NCBI RefSeq assembly: GCF_013337115.1
Contig: NZ_SGWE01000003.1
Location: forward strand, 1-64,000
Reading direction: 5' to 3'
DNA: 64,000 nt
Origin: Deinococcus sp. JMULE3
Lineage (GTDB): Bacteria; Deinococcota; Deinococci; Deinococcales; Deinococcaceae
Below are positions 6,473-14,100 of this stretch, piece after piece; positions within the stretch are counted from its first letter, which is position 1; every line of letters starts with the position of its first letter. A program made the position numbers and the translations under genes. Under the pieces are notes generated by a model. The model ran no database searches. It was not told where the DNA came from and saw only the letters and a program-made list of their open reading frames with translations.

Positions 6473-7302
6473 GGTGTCTCCTGGGTGCTCTGGCGGATCT
6501 GGTGGGGGGTCCGGTGCAGCAGGTGCAGTCGGGTGGCCCACACCCAGGCGTCCTGATCGGGGTGGAGGTCATGTCCGCGCCGGATCGCGGCCCGCAGGCG
6601 GGTCAGGGGGGACGGGCCGGGCGGCGGGGCGGTGAGCTGCGTGTCGGGTCCTGGCGAGAGGCTGGCGCCGCGGGCGGCGCCAGCCTGGTTCACGCGCCGG
6701 AGCCGGGCAAACCAGGCCGGGAAGTGCTGTTCCAGCCAGCCGTCGCTGACGCGCAGCATGCCCGCGTCGATGGCGTCGTGCTCGGTCAGGTCGCTGAGGC
6801 GCACCGGGTGGACGGAGGTGGCCTGCGCGGCGGCGCGGCTCAGGCTGATGCGCATGGTTTCGGGGCGGCGCCAGCGGGTGGGGGCCTTCCCGACCTCCCA
6901 GGTGGCGCGGCCCGTGTCGTCCGGGGTGCATCCGGCCTTCCGGAGGTCCTCGAGGCTTTCGCTGATCAGTTGGGACAGGAACGGTTCGCGGACCGGCAGC
7001 CATTCGGGCCGGGCGAAGTGGTCGGCGGCGTAGTCCACGGCGACGTGCCCGTCGGTCCACGCGCCGACCTTCCAGCGTTCTTTCACACACAGGACGCTGC
7101 CTGGTCGGGTGCGGGGGAACAGGACCAGGATCTCGCCGGGCACCGTGAAGGTGTGGCCGTACCCGTCCGGTTCCGGGGTGGCGGTGAGGTCGGTGGGGAC
7201 GAGCGTGCCGTCCGGGGTGAGGATCGGGCGGCTGTAGTGGGTGACGTGCCCGGAGGCTCGCAGTTCGCGCACGAGGTGAGGGGACAGGCGCAGGCTGTTC
7301 AC
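6457..7302 (-). CDS. Phage protein with an ASCH/PUA-like domain
   Basis: 281 aa, GTG start at 7302 with AGGAGA 4 nt upstream. Residues 50-100 read GEILVLFPRTRPGSVLCVKERW followed by a strand and YAADH. This follows the pattern G-D-x-LWVRE-W...YRAD found in phage ASCH-domain proteins, which belong to the PUA fold and are thought to bind RNA. The C-terminus is Pro-rich then helical. It heads the leftward operon 46 bp from the divergent integrase. Domain call is by pattern, not by search. Confidence 0.5.
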   Translation of the reverse strand: MNSLRLSPHLVRELRASGHVTHYSRPILTPDGTLVPTDLTATPEPDGYGHTFTVPGEILVLFPRTRPGSVLCVKERWKVGAWTDGHVAVDYAADHFARPEWLPVREPFLSQLISESLEDLRKAGCTPDDTGRATWEVGKAPTRWRRPETMRISLSRAAAQATSVHPVRLSDLTEHDAIDAGMLRVSDGWLEQHFPAWFARLRRVNQAGAARGASLSPGPDTQLTAPPPGPSPLTRLRAAIRRGHDLHPDQDAWVWATRLHLLHRTPHQIRQSTQETPCPAP

Positions 7303-7348
7303 GGGTTCTCCTGGAGGGTGGAGGGGGGCGGGGGTCTATGCTGGGCGC

Positions 7349-8323
7349 ATGTCGTTCGCGCTCGTGCAGCACAACCTGGAGTTGCAGGCCCGCGCCGATC
7401 GGGTGGCGGCGCTGGAACCGGAAGCGCGCCGCCGGGAAGCGGTGCGCGCGGCGAGGGACGCGGACCCCGAGGCGCTGTGGGCGCTGGTCGAGGCGTTCCT
7501 GGTGACGCATGGCCGCCGGGGCGCGCGGGTCAGTGATCACACCCTGTCGAGCTACCGGACCGGCCTGCAGGTGTTCCTGGACTGGGCGGCTCCGGCGGGC
7601 GTGAGCCTGCTGCGGCCCGGCGGCAGTGACGGGTACCGATTTACTCGGCACCTGGAGGGGGCGCGGCTCGCTCCGTCGAGTGTCCGGACGCGCCTGGCGG
7701 CGGCCAGGGCGCTGTACGGGGCGCTGCGGTGGAGCGGGGCGACGGACGCCGCGCCGTTCACGGATGTCCGGACCGCGCCGGACCCGACGCCGCGTCACGA
7801 GAAGCGCAAGCCGTACACGGACGCGGATCTGGCGGCGATGCTGCTGGCGGCCGGGCCGCAGGAGAGCGTGATTCTGCTGCTGGGCGCGCACTGCGGGTTG
7901 CGGAACGCGGAGATGCGGTCCCTGGCATGGGGTGACGTGCACCTGGACGGTCCCGCGCCGTTCGTGAACGTGCTGGGGAAGCGGGGTCGCCGTCAGGACG
8001 TGGCGCTGTCGCGGTCCGCGGCGGCGGCGCTGCGGGTCTGGAGGGGCCTGCGCGGGCAGGTCCGGCCGAGTGATCCGGTGCTGCTGATCCGCTCCAGCCG
8101 CGGCCTGGGGCGCGCGGTGGAGCGGGTGTGCCGCGAGTCGGGCGTCGCGTACGACGGGCGGGAGGTGCATGGGCTGCGGCACAGCGCGGGCACGCGGGTG
8201 TACACGGTGACCAGTGACCTGCTCGCGGTGCGGGACACGCTGCGGCACCGCTCGATCGACAGCAGTGAGATCTACGTCGATTACGCCCGGGCGCAGAAGC
8301 CGAAGGTGAACGCGGACTGGTAG
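7349..8323 (+). CDS. Tyrosine recombinase / integrase
   Basis: 324 aa. Catalytic residues are complete: R185 (GLRNAEM), K211 (GKRGRR), H274 and R277 (HGLRHSAGT), H300 (LRHRS) and Y309 (IYVDY). Residues 40-125 form the SAM-like DNA-binding domain. It would cut and rejoin DNA at an attachment site for integration or dimer resolution; XerC/D-like proteins of this length serve both. The ATG lies 6-7 nt after TATGCT, so the transcript is probably leaderless. Convergent with the 177-aa gene, one base between stops. No accessory excisionase recognised nearby. Confidence 0.85.
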   Translation: MSFALVQHNLELQARADRVAALEPEARRREAVRAARDADPEALWALVEAFLVTHGRRGARVSDHTLSSYRTGLQVFLDWAAPAGVSLLRPGGSDGYRFTRHLEGARLAPSSVRTRLAAARALYGALRWSGATDAAPFTDVRTAPDPTPRHEKRKPYTDADLAAMLLAAGPQESVILLLGAHCGLRNAEMRSLAWGDVHLDGPAPFVNVLGKRGRRQDVALSRSAAAALRVWRGLRGQVRPSDPVLLIRSSRGLGRAVERVCRESGVAYDGREVHGLRHSAGTRVYTVTSDLLAVRDTLRHRSIDSSEIYVDYARAQKPKVNADW

Positions 8324-8324
8324 G

Positions 8325-8858
8325 TCAGCGTCGCCGGCGCCCCTTGTTCTTCGGACCTTTCTTCCCGGCACGGCCGTCGGGTCTGGGTTTGACGGGTTTG
8401 ACCTTCCGGCGGGGCGGCCGCGCGGCCTGCTCGGTGGTGGCCTGGAGCGCCTGGCCGGGACGGTCGGGGCGTTCCGTGCGCGGGCGGTCGAGGGCGTAGC
8501 GGCCCCAGAGTTCGTGGTGTTCCTCGGGGCGGGGTGAGCGGATCTCGGCGGCAGCCACGACGATCAGGACGGTCTGTGGGGGCTGGCCGTCCTCCTGGTG
8601 TGTGAAGGCCCAGGCGTACGCGGTCACGCCGGGCAGCAGCTGGTGGCGGCCCAGCTCGTCGGGGTGGAGGGTCCGCAGGACGCGGGTGGGCACGCCGCGC
8701 TCGGTGCGGACGACGCTGACCGGGACGTAGGCCAGGGCGCGGGCCATCAGCACGAGACCGTCCGTCTGGTGACGTGGGGAGGCCTGTTCCGGGGTGTAGT
8801 GGACGCGGTTGACGTCCGTGCGGTGCAGCAGGGTGTGGAGGGGAACGGGGCTGATCAT
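8325..8858 (-). CDS. Hypothetical protein with a strongly basic tail
   Basis: 177 aa, ATG 8858 with AAAGGA upstream. The first 115 residues are mixed alpha/beta. The last 45 are Arg/Lys/Pro-rich and end in KKGPKNKGRRRR, so the tail probably binds nucleic acid. It faces the integrase gene (stops one base apart). Its neighbourhood and charge suggest a DNA-associated accessory factor such as a recombination directionality or packaging aid, but no family is recognised. Confidence 0.6.
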   Translation of the reverse strand: MISPVPLHTLLHRTDVNRVHYTPEQASPRHQTDGLVLMARALAYVPVSVVRTERGVPTRVLRTLHPDELGRHQLLPGVTAYAWAFTHQEDGQPPQTVLIVVAAAEIRSPRPEEHHELWGRYALDRPRTERPDRPGQALQATTEQAARPPRRKVKPVKPRPDGRAGKKGPKNKGRRRR

Positions 8859-9582
8859 GGACGTCCTTTCTGAGTGAGGCGGTCACGGGGCCGTCTACGG
8901 GTCTGGGGGCACCTCCAGCGGTGGATTGGCCAGGGTAGGCCGCTGGCCTGCGGCGGGTGGGCGGGCTGGCGCGGGGTGACCGGCGCAGGCCCGTCGTGGG
9001 AGGGGCCGCGCCGCGCCGGGGTGGCATGGGCGTTCACCTCCAGGTGGTGGGTGGGCCGCGCCGCTGGGGCGGCGTGGCCGCGCTCAAGGGGTGGGTCTCA
9101 GGGCCGCTGAGTCGGTGTCCGGCGGGGCCGGATCGGAGGTGGTCACGCCGCTGCCTGGGCGGCGCCGCTTGTGTCTCCGGACTTACCAGGGTCGGGGGGA
9201 GGAGACTGGACGGAACGGGCCGGACTTGAACCGGCGGCCCACCGGACTGGGGCCGTTCCATGACGCGCCCGTTCGTCTGGGCGCGAGGTGTGTGGTCGGC
9301 ACGCATTGCTCCTCTCGGCTGCGTGGGGAGGCCTCTAACGTGCGAGTTGTTCGGCGGGGTCGCACCGCAGTTCCCTGCTGTCTCGCGCCTGGGAACCGGG
9401 GGCGCGCCAGTGGTTTCCCGGCAGCGTCGCTGCTGGGTCTGGGTCAGTGCTTCGTCTGTCATGCGTCTCGCACGCGGCGCGTGCGTGGGCTCTCGCCCTG
9501 GATTCCCGTCGTTTCGGCGGTCGGGATATCGCCGTGAGGCCGTAAAAAGACCCGCTGGGCGCGGGGGTGAGGGGCGGGTGGT
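8859..9582. other. Non-coding stretch with structured elements
   Basis: About 720 bp without a convincing protein gene: the open frames are Arg/Pro-rich shadows with no ribosome-binding site. On the minus strand it holds a tRNA-like fold (9211-9259) preceded by a 7-bp hairpin (9264-9285). It lies beside the integrase gene and could contain the attachment site or a small RNA. Nothing else recognised. Confidence 0.5.
9211..9259 (-). ncRNA. Truncated tRNA-like structure (acceptor and T arms only)
   Basis: On the minus strand, GGAACGG (9253-9259) can pair with CCGTTCC (9212-9218) as a 7-bp acceptor. Directly inside the 3' half is a perfect T arm: GCCGG, loop TTCAAGT, CCGGC, fitting the tRNA consensus GTTCRANNC. 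Only about 17 nt replace the D and anticodon arms, so it cannot be a normal tRNA. It may be a tRNA remnant carried as the attachment core, or a regulatory tRNA mimic. A CGCGCCC/GGGCGCG hairpin stands just 5' of it. Confidence 0.45.
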
Positions 9583-9870
9583 TCAGGGGATGGGGTCGCT
9601 GATGTCGTCCCACTGCACGCCGAGGATGGTCAGCATGGGCGCGACGATGCGGTGCGGGAGGTTGGTGGGTGGGTTGGGTTGCTCCCAGCGGTTGTAGCGG
9701 CCGCGCGTCATGCCGATCAGGTCCGCCATCTGCCACTGGGTGTCGATGCCCGCGGCGAGGCGCGCGGCGATGAGCTTGTCGGGGTTGAGCTGGCGAGGCT
9801 GGCGGAGGTGGGCGGTGTTCTCCACCGTCCATTTCCGCAACCCTTCCCGTACCCCTATGTTTCCGTTCAC
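9583..9870 (-). CDS. XRE-type HTH regulator, Cro/CI-like
   Basis: 95 aa from GTG 9870, which lies 6 nt after TACATT inside the operator region, so the mRNA is probably leaderless; a longer frame to 9927 would translate through the operator and is unlikely. Residues 30-75 form a helix-turn-helix of XRE style (WQMADLIGMTRGRYNRWEQ). There is no dimerisation or peptidase domain. It is divergent from the next HTH gene with two 17-bp operators between or near them, the arrangement of a lambda-type switch. Confidence 0.75.
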   Translation of the reverse strand: MNGNIGVREGLRKWTVENTAHLRQPRQLNPDKLIAARLAAGIDTQWQMADLIGMTRGRYNRWEQPNPPTNLPHRIVAPMLTILGVQWDDISDPIP

Positions 9871-9878
9871 GCTGGCAA

Positions 9879-9895
9879 TGTACCCCAGGGTTACA
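9879..9895. promoter_or_regulatory. 17-bp operator O1 over the leftward promoter
   Basis: TGTACCCCAGGGTTACA, a near palindrome with arms TGTA(A)CCC. It contains the TACATT -10 hexamer of the leftward HTH gene on the minus strand, so binding would block that promoter. The same sequence, differing at the central base, recurs at 12704 and less exactly at 9962 and 12674. Confidence 0.7.
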
Positions 9896-9961
9896 TATAA
9901 GGCAAGCGGAAACAGCCCAGGTGCCACACTCGCGCCACATCCCCCGTTACGTGATTGCTAA

Positions 9962-9978
9962 AGTACCCCTGCGTTACT
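9962..9978. promoter_or_regulatory. 17-bp operator O2 in the divergent region
   Basis: AGTACCCCTGCGTTACT differs from O1/O3 at the outer bases and one inner base. It lies between the two divergent HTH genes, about 60 bp before the rightward start. A further GTTAC-TACC-GTAAC inverted repeat overlaps its right half (9973-9986). Confidence 0.6.
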
Positions 9979-10038
9979 ACCGTAACGGTGAAGGTATCCC
10001 CAGCGGGCACGAGCCTGCCGGGAAGTGAGGAGTGTGCA

Positions 10039-10611
10039 GTGGCGAACGTAACCCGTCCCCCGATCGTAACCAACGACCCTGAACGCCGCCAGATGCTGGC
10101 CTGGCTGGTCAAACAGAACGGGGGCATCGTGAAGGTCGCCCGGGAGAGCGGCGTATCGCGCAACCACATCCACCGCCTGATCCGGGGATTCGAGAAGACC
10201 AGGACCGGCCAGAAGGAGTACTCCATTCTGGACCTCGACCCGCACTCCATCAGCGGCCTGCTCGGCGCGTTCAGCCTGTCGCTGGAGCGCGCCTGGGAGA
10301 TGTTCGGCATTCCACAGGACGTCCGTCAGCGCTGGCGCGGCTTCGAGAATCCCAGCGGCGAGGTCACCCGCGAGGTCAACGTGTCGCTGGGGATCATCGC
10401 GCTGGACAGCGTGCCCCTGCAGGGCACGCTGTTCCTCCCCGCAGGGGCTGGATTAGAGGTCCTGACGAATCACGCCGACAAGGCTGGCCTGCAGGTCGTG
10501 ACGGTGGGCGGGCAGCTGTACGCGCTGCCGCCTAGCGCGGTGCATCCGTCCGCGCAGGTTCACGGGGCGTTTGCCGGGGTCCGTATTTCAGGTCGGCGAG
10601 AATCTCTGTAG
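10039..10611 (+). CDS. HTH transcriptional regulator, repressor-like
   Basis: 190 aa from GTG 10039, chosen because GAGGAG stands 6 nt upstream; a longer frame from 9955 would read through the operator. Residues 20-50 hold a helix-turn-helix (GGIVKVARESGVSRNHIHRL), and a helical middle follows. The last 70 residues are beta-rich with repeated Val/Leu, as in a dimerisation domain. The S24 Ser/Lys pair of self-cleaving repressors is not seen. It is the rightward partner in the switch region. Which of the two HTH proteins maintains lysogeny cannot be told from sequence. Confidence 0.7.
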   Translation: MANVTRPPIVTNDPERRQMLAWLVKQNGGIVKVARESGVSRNHIHRLIRGFEKTRTGQKEYSILDLDPHSISGLLGAFSLSLERAWEMFGIPQDVRQRWRGFENPSGEVTREVNVSLGIIALDSVPLQGTLFLPAGAGLEVLTNHADKAGLQVVTVGGQLYALPPSAVHPSAQVHGAFAGVRISGRRESL

Positions 10612-10878
10612 CACGATCCAATTCTGCTGGCGTCGGCAGGTACGCATGCCAGAATCGCTGTTCCAGACGCAGGTGTGCGCAGGGAACAGCGACTTTGAAT
10701 GCCCCGAGATGATGGAAAGGAATGGGGGATTTGAGGCGCAACGTGCTCACGACCTCGAACCTACGTGCTGACCGGGTGATCCGTGCTGAAAAGTGCCGCG
10801 CAGAAGTACTTCGGAACATCACCGGTACGCCACGCAACCGACACACACTCGACACTGATCAGTCTAGACAGATCGTCG
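10612..10878. other. Intergenic stretch, no convincing gene
   Basis: About 270 bp of lower GC than its surroundings between convergent genes. A minus-strand frame enters it from the end of the HTH gene but lacks a plausible start. I see no clear terminator, repeat or RNA. Confidence 0.4.
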
Positions 10879-11097
10879 TCAGCAGCCGGAGCATGGCCCG
10901 ACGCCGTCACTCATCAGACTGACAGAACCACCCCTCGGGCCGCCTGGCATGGGTGACGCAGGCTGAGCGGGCGTAGCGGCAGCCTGCGTGGAGGGCTGAG
11001 CAGGGATGGTCGCCGTGGTGGTTTCAGCTGAAGCCAGGGGCGACGCCAGGGCAGTCAGCAGACCGAGCGCCAGCATCAGGGGCATGAATTTCTTCAT
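10879..11097 (-). CDS. Small secreted protein
   Basis: 72 aa, ATG 11097, 6 nt after TACCCT and so probably leaderless. A classical signal peptide (MKKFMPLMLALGLLTALASPLASA) ends at about residue 24. The mature part is low-complexity (Thr, Ala, Pro, Gly) and ends in PCSGC, two cysteines that could form a disulphide or bind metal. It follows the 520-aa gene in the same direction with 32 bp between, so it may be coexpressed in the lysogen. Function unknown; surface change of the lysogen is a guess. Confidence 0.6.
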   Translation of the reverse strand: MKKFMPLMLALGLLTALASPLASAETTTATIPAQPSTQAAATPAQPASPMPGGPRGGSVSLMSDGVGPCSGC

Positions 11098-11129
11098 GCC
11101 CCCAGGGTACGGATTCGCCGTTCTCATTT

Positions 11130-12692
11130 CTACGTGTCGCGCAGGGTGACAAAGGCGCTGAGCTTCTCCACGAACTCCGGCCCACGCGCCAGCCTGACCA
11201 GCGCCGTGAGCGCCTGCTCCCACGGCCCCTGCGCCTCACCGGGCGACTGCGCCGCCCAGCGCACCGCCCGCGCCACGCGCGCCAGGGACACCACCGGACG
11301 GCCCTGCAGCGGCAGCCCCTCCCAGGCGTCGCTGTAGCGCTTTTTCTGCATCGAATGCGCCCGCGTCGGCGCCTTCAGGGTCAGCTCGCGGGTCTGGATC
11401 ACCGACCCGCGCTGGGCGGGTAATCCGAGCACGCGGCCCTCGAAACGCACGGCGTTCCCGACGAACAACGGCAGGGTCATGATCAGGTCGACGTATTCCG
11501 CCGGGGCGCCGGGCAGGTGCGCCAGGATCATCAGGACGTCCGGCATCCGTTCCCGCAGGTACAGGGCCAGCGGCCGGTGCGTGGTCATGCGTTCCCACCC
11601 GCTCCGGATCATGCGCACGACCTCGTGCGGGTCCTGCTGGATCTCGGCGCCCAGGGCGTGTGCCCGCAGGATCAGGCCGCCGAGCATGACGCGCTGATCC
11701 GCGGCCCTGGTCTCGATACTGGCCAGCATGGTCCCGGCCTGATCGGCGCCGCCCGGCTCGTCGAGCAGCCTCGCCACGCGCAGCAGCCACGCGTACCCGG
11801 CAAACGGCCGGATGGTCACGCCGTCCGGAATGGCGTGGTCCGGATACCGCAGTGCGAGCGCGAGCTGCGCGTAGGGACTGGTGCGGACCGCCTCAATCTC
11901 GGGCAGACACACCTCGCCGTTCAGCAGGGCGGTCGCCACCAGGCCGCGGACGTCGGCAGGGCCCACGAGGTTCACGGCCATGCGGTAGTCACCCAGTGTC
12001 AGGGCGATGTCCGCCTTCAGGCGGTTGGCGTGCTGCTGTCGGGCGACGGGCGCCTCGTAGGCGGACATGATCCGGTCGACGGCCTCGATGCTGCCCTCAC
12101 CGATCCGGGCGCGCGCGCCCTCCAGTTCGAGTTCGCACAGCTGGATGCGGTTGCTCATGCGCAGCGCGCGGGCCAGGAGGGTCGCGGCGTGCAGGTGCAA
12201 CTCGGCCTCGGGCAGCTCCAGCACGCTGGCGCTCAGTCCCACCGCGAAGGACGCGTTGGCGGCGTCGAACAGTTCCACCTGCGAGGGGCCTGTGGGGTAG
12301 ATGTTGCGCGCCTGGGTCATCACCTCGGCGTAGTTCTTCATGTCGGTCAGGGCCTGGAGCCGCGCCCCGCGCGCCAGCGGCTCGTCGGGGTTGAGGCGCC
12401 GGAGGGCCGGGAGCACCTCGGCGTCCTGGCGGCTGCCGAGCGAGGCCAGCAGACGGAGTGACGTGACGTTGGGGTCGGCGTCATCTACGGACGCCGAGAG
12501 TTCATACCAGCTCATGCGCCGTTGCCGCTGTTCCCATTCGACGGCGTCGAAGGCGGCGGGCAGGGTGGTGAGAATGAGCGGCTTCCCCATGAATGGCTGT
12601 TCAGTGTTCCACACGACGCGCGCCACTCGCGTGAATTTCGCCCCTACCCCCCCCATCGGCTTGATTTCCCGTATGTATCTCTGCGTTTCCAT
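11130..12692 (-). CDS. 520-aa helical protein of unknown family under operator control
   Basis: Start taken as ATG 12692, 9 nt after TACATT, which lies in operator O3; the frame is open further but would cross the operator. The product is long and almost all helical. Ala/Leu-rich segments of about 30-40 residues recur through residues 60-300, suggesting TPR- or HEAT-like repeats, and there is no enzyme motif. It runs opposite to the early operon and shares its operator, so it should be expressed when the early genes are off, or the reverse. This position suggests a regulator or superinfection factor, which is inference. Confidence 0.65.
   Translation of the reverse strand: METQRYIREIKPMGGVGAKFTRVARVVWNTEQPFMGKPLILTTLPAAFDAVEWEQRQRRMSWYELSASVDDADPNVTSLRLLASLGSRQDAEVLPALRRLNPDEPLARGARLQALTDMKNYAEVMTQARNIYPTGPSQVELFDAANASFAVGLSASVLELPEAELHLHAATLLARALRMSNRIQLCELELEGARARIGEGSIEAVDRIMSAYEAPVARQQHANRLKADIALTLGDYRMAVNLVGPADVRGLVATALLNGEVCLPEIEAVRTSPYAQLALALRYPDHAIPDGVTIRPFAGYAWLLRVARLLDEPGGADQAGTMLASIETRAADQRVMLGGLILRAHALGAEIQQDPHEVVRMIRSGWERMTTHRPLALYLRERMPDVLMILAHLPGAPAEYVDLIMTLPLFVGNAVRFEGRVLGLPAQRGSVIQTRELTLKAPTRAHSMQKKRYSDAWEGLPLQGRPVVSLARVARAVRWAAQSPGEAQGPWEQALTALVRLARGPEFVEKLSAFVTLRDT
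12674..12690. promoter_or_regulatory. Weak operator-like site O4
   Basis: TGTATCTCTGCGTTTCC matches the operator consensus at most positions and ends at the start codon of the 520-aa gene, 13 bp from O3. Two adjacent sites of different strength are usual for cooperative repressors. It overlaps coding sequence, so chance cannot be excluded. Confidence 0.35.
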
Positions 12693-12722
12693 TTGATTTC
12701 TAATGTACCCCTGGGTTACATT
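12693..12722 (+). promoter_or_regulatory. Early rightward promoter with operator O3 in the spacer
   Basis: TTGATT (12693-12698), 18-bp spacer, TACATT (12717-12722). Operator TGTACCCCTGGGTTACA (12704-12720) fills the spacer and overlaps the -10. The operator also carries the leftward -10 of the 520-aa gene, so one bound repressor would affect both. The transcript starts the long early operon at 12770; a GCCCCC-ACA-GGGGGC hairpin at 12733-12747 lies in its leader. Confidence 0.65.
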
Positions 12723-12769
12723 GGCGACAAGAGCCCCCACAGGGGGCACTGCCCAGGAGGTCCCTCACG

Positions 12770-13144
12770 ATGAACGCCACCCTCATCCCCGCCGACCAGC
12801 TCCCCTCCGGGGCCATCACCGGCGTGCTGGTCGACGGAGTCGCCGTCTACCGCACCCGCACCGCCTGGATCGTCGACCGCGCCCACGCCGAGGCAGTCCT
12901 CACCCGGATCTTCGCAGAGCTGCCCGTGCAGGACGGCGAACGCGTCCGCAGCGGCTGCCTCTGCGCGGCCGGATACAGCGGCCTGTTCACCGACCGGCAG
13001 GCGCAGGCCCTGAACGCCCGCATCCGCACGCTGGTCGGCGCCGCGCGACGTGCCACCCGCCCGGCCCGTGACGCGAAGCGACAGTCACGCACGGAACGCG
13101 CCGAACTGCTGGTAAAGACCGCCTTCCCGGACCGGTGCGCGTGA
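12770..13144 (+). CDS. First gene of the early operon, hypothetical 124 aa
   Basis: ATG 12770 with GGAGG 9 nt upstream. The product is mixed alpha/beta: residues 1-60 are hydrophobic strands and helices, then CLCAAGYSGLFTDRQAQAL, then an Arg-rich basic tail. As the first gene behind the repressed promoter it would be made at once on induction, the place of anti-repressors, host takeover proteins or recombination genes in other phages. No family recognised. Confidence 0.65.
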   Translation: MNATLIPADQLPSGAITGVLVDGVAVYRTRTAWIVDRAHAEAVLTRIFAELPVQDGERVRSGCLCAAGYSGLFTDRQAQALNARIRTLVGAARRATRPARDAKRQSRTERAELLVKTAFPDRCA

Positions 13145-13284
13145 CGCCCGGCCTGCTGGGCAGCGGCTGGAATCCCACCGTCTGGTGCACGAACGCCCGC
13201 TGCCTGCGCCCCATCCGCCCCGACCTGACGTGCTGCCCGCACTGCCACGCTCCCCAATCCCACCGCCCAGGAGGCCCGCAATGA
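13141..13284 (+). CDS. 47-aa zinc-ribbon-like protein
   Basis: GTG 13141 overlaps the previous stop (GTGA), and its own TGA overlaps the next ATG (ATGA). Cys residues come as C-x4-C then CC-x2-C plus nearby His (CCPHCHAP), the layout of a single zinc ribbon. Small zinc ribbons of this kind in phages often contact RNA polymerase or nucleases. Family not determined. Confidence 0.6.
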   Translation: MTPGLLGSGWNPTVWCTNARCLRPIRPDLTCCPHCHAPQSHRPGGPQ

Positions 13285-13634
13285 CCCATGCCCAGCACGT
13301 TCCGACCGCCCCCAGCCTTCCCATGCCCGAGATGTACCCCAGGGGTGCTTCTCGGGTCGATCCGGTCTGTGACGGCTGCCAGGTCGAGCACGTCACCCGC
13401 CCCGGCTACTGCAGCCGCTGCCGCCCCCTGACCAAGAGTCACCGTGGCACCCTGCGCGGCGCCGCCGGACTCACGCTCGTGACGACCGGCGGCGGCGCAG
13501 ACCACCTCGCGCTGGCCGCCCTGATCATCCTGACCGGACTCCTGCTGCTGTTCTGGGGTGCCGCGCGCCTCGACGGCCACCGCACCACGGACATCCTCAG
13601 CGCCCTGCGCGCCCACTTCCGGGGCGCGCAGTGA
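13281..13634 (+). CDS. Zinc-ribbon plus single-pass membrane protein, 117 aa
   Basis: ATG 13281, coupled to the gene before (ATGA) with AGGAGG upstream. A C-x2-C (CDGC) and a second C-x2-C (CSRC) near residues 30-50 form a zinc ribbon. Residues about 75-97 are a clear membrane segment (ALAALIILTGLLLLFWGAA). The C-terminal end is basic. Topology predicts a cytoplasmic zinc domain tethered to the membrane. Function unknown. Confidence 0.6.
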   Translation: MTHAQHVPTAPSLPMPEMYPRGASRVDPVCDGCQVEHVTRPGYCSRCRPLTKSHRGTLRGAAGLTLVTTGGGADHLALAALIILTGLLLLFWGAARLDGHRTTDILSALRAHFRGAQ

Positions 13635-13870
13635 GCCGCCAGCAGGTCAACCACCGCGAAGCCACCGGCCTGATCCGCGCCCGCGCCCGCGCGCTGCAGC
13701 ACCCACTCAGTGTCCTGCGCGCCCAGGTGCAGGGCGGCGGCCTGATCACCACCAGCGGATACCTCACGCACTGCGGGGCCAGCTACTACCTCACCCCCAC
13801 CTGCCCCTGCGTCCGCCATTGCACCCCCGAACTGAACTGCCGTCAGTGCCGCGGCACGGGACAGGCGTGA
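13631..13870 (+). CDS. Small Cys/His-rich protein, 79 aa
   Basis: GTG 13631 overlaps the previous stop (GTGA). The last 30 residues hold CPC-x3-HC-x5-C-x2-C, a probable zinc site; the CRQCRGTG end resembles a DnaJ-type CxxCxGxG knuckle, one copy only. The N-terminus is helical and basic. Third metal-binding small protein in a row in this operon. Confidence 0.6.
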   Translation: MSRQQVNHREATGLIRARARALQHPLSVLRAQVQGGGLITTSGYLTHCGASYYLTPTCPCVRHCTPELNCRQCRGTGQA

Positions 13871-14100
13871 GCGTCCTGAACGCCCGCGCCGACCGCGTCG
13901 CGGCCCTGCTCGGCGAGCACCCCGCCCGGGCCTTCACCGCCGGCGAACTCAGCGCCGCGCTGGGCGACCTGACCCCCGGCCAGTGCCGCGTCGCTGCCGA
14001 CCTCCTGGTCGACGCGGGCCGCGCCGAGCGCCGCCTCAGCACCCGCGCCGAGGTGCGCCGCGGCAGCTCCGAGTACCTGCAGGCGCAGGTGAAGGCGTGA
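13867..14100 (+). CDS. Winged-helix-like small protein, 77 aa
   Basis: GTG 13867 overlaps the previous stop (GTGA). The sequence runs helix, helix (FTAGELSAALGDLTPGQCRVAADLLVDAG), then a basic strand (RAERRLSTRAEVRR), which is the order of a compact winged-helix DNA-binding domain. It may regulate the early operon or act in replication. No family named. Confidence 0.55.
   Translation: MSVLNARADRVAALLGEHPARAFTAGELSAALGDLTPGQCRVAADLLVDAGRAERRLSTRAEVRRGSSEYLQAQVKA

Noticed and set aside
8855..9462. Two minus-strand frames in the non-coding stretch
   Set aside because: Arg/Pro/Thr-rich with no ribosome-binding site or leaderless hexamer; they cross the tRNA-like fold. Treated as chance.
10532..10855. 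Minus-strand frame overlapping the end of the rightward HTH gene
   Set aside because: Has a locally protein-like stretch (HAYLPTPAELDRATEILADL), but its N-half is unconvincing and it overlaps a better-supported gene. It could be a gene relic; not enough to call.
13332..13348. Operator-like TGTACCCCAGGGG in a coding region
   Set aside because: Only the left half matches and it lies inside the zinc-ribbon/membrane gene without a nearby promoter.
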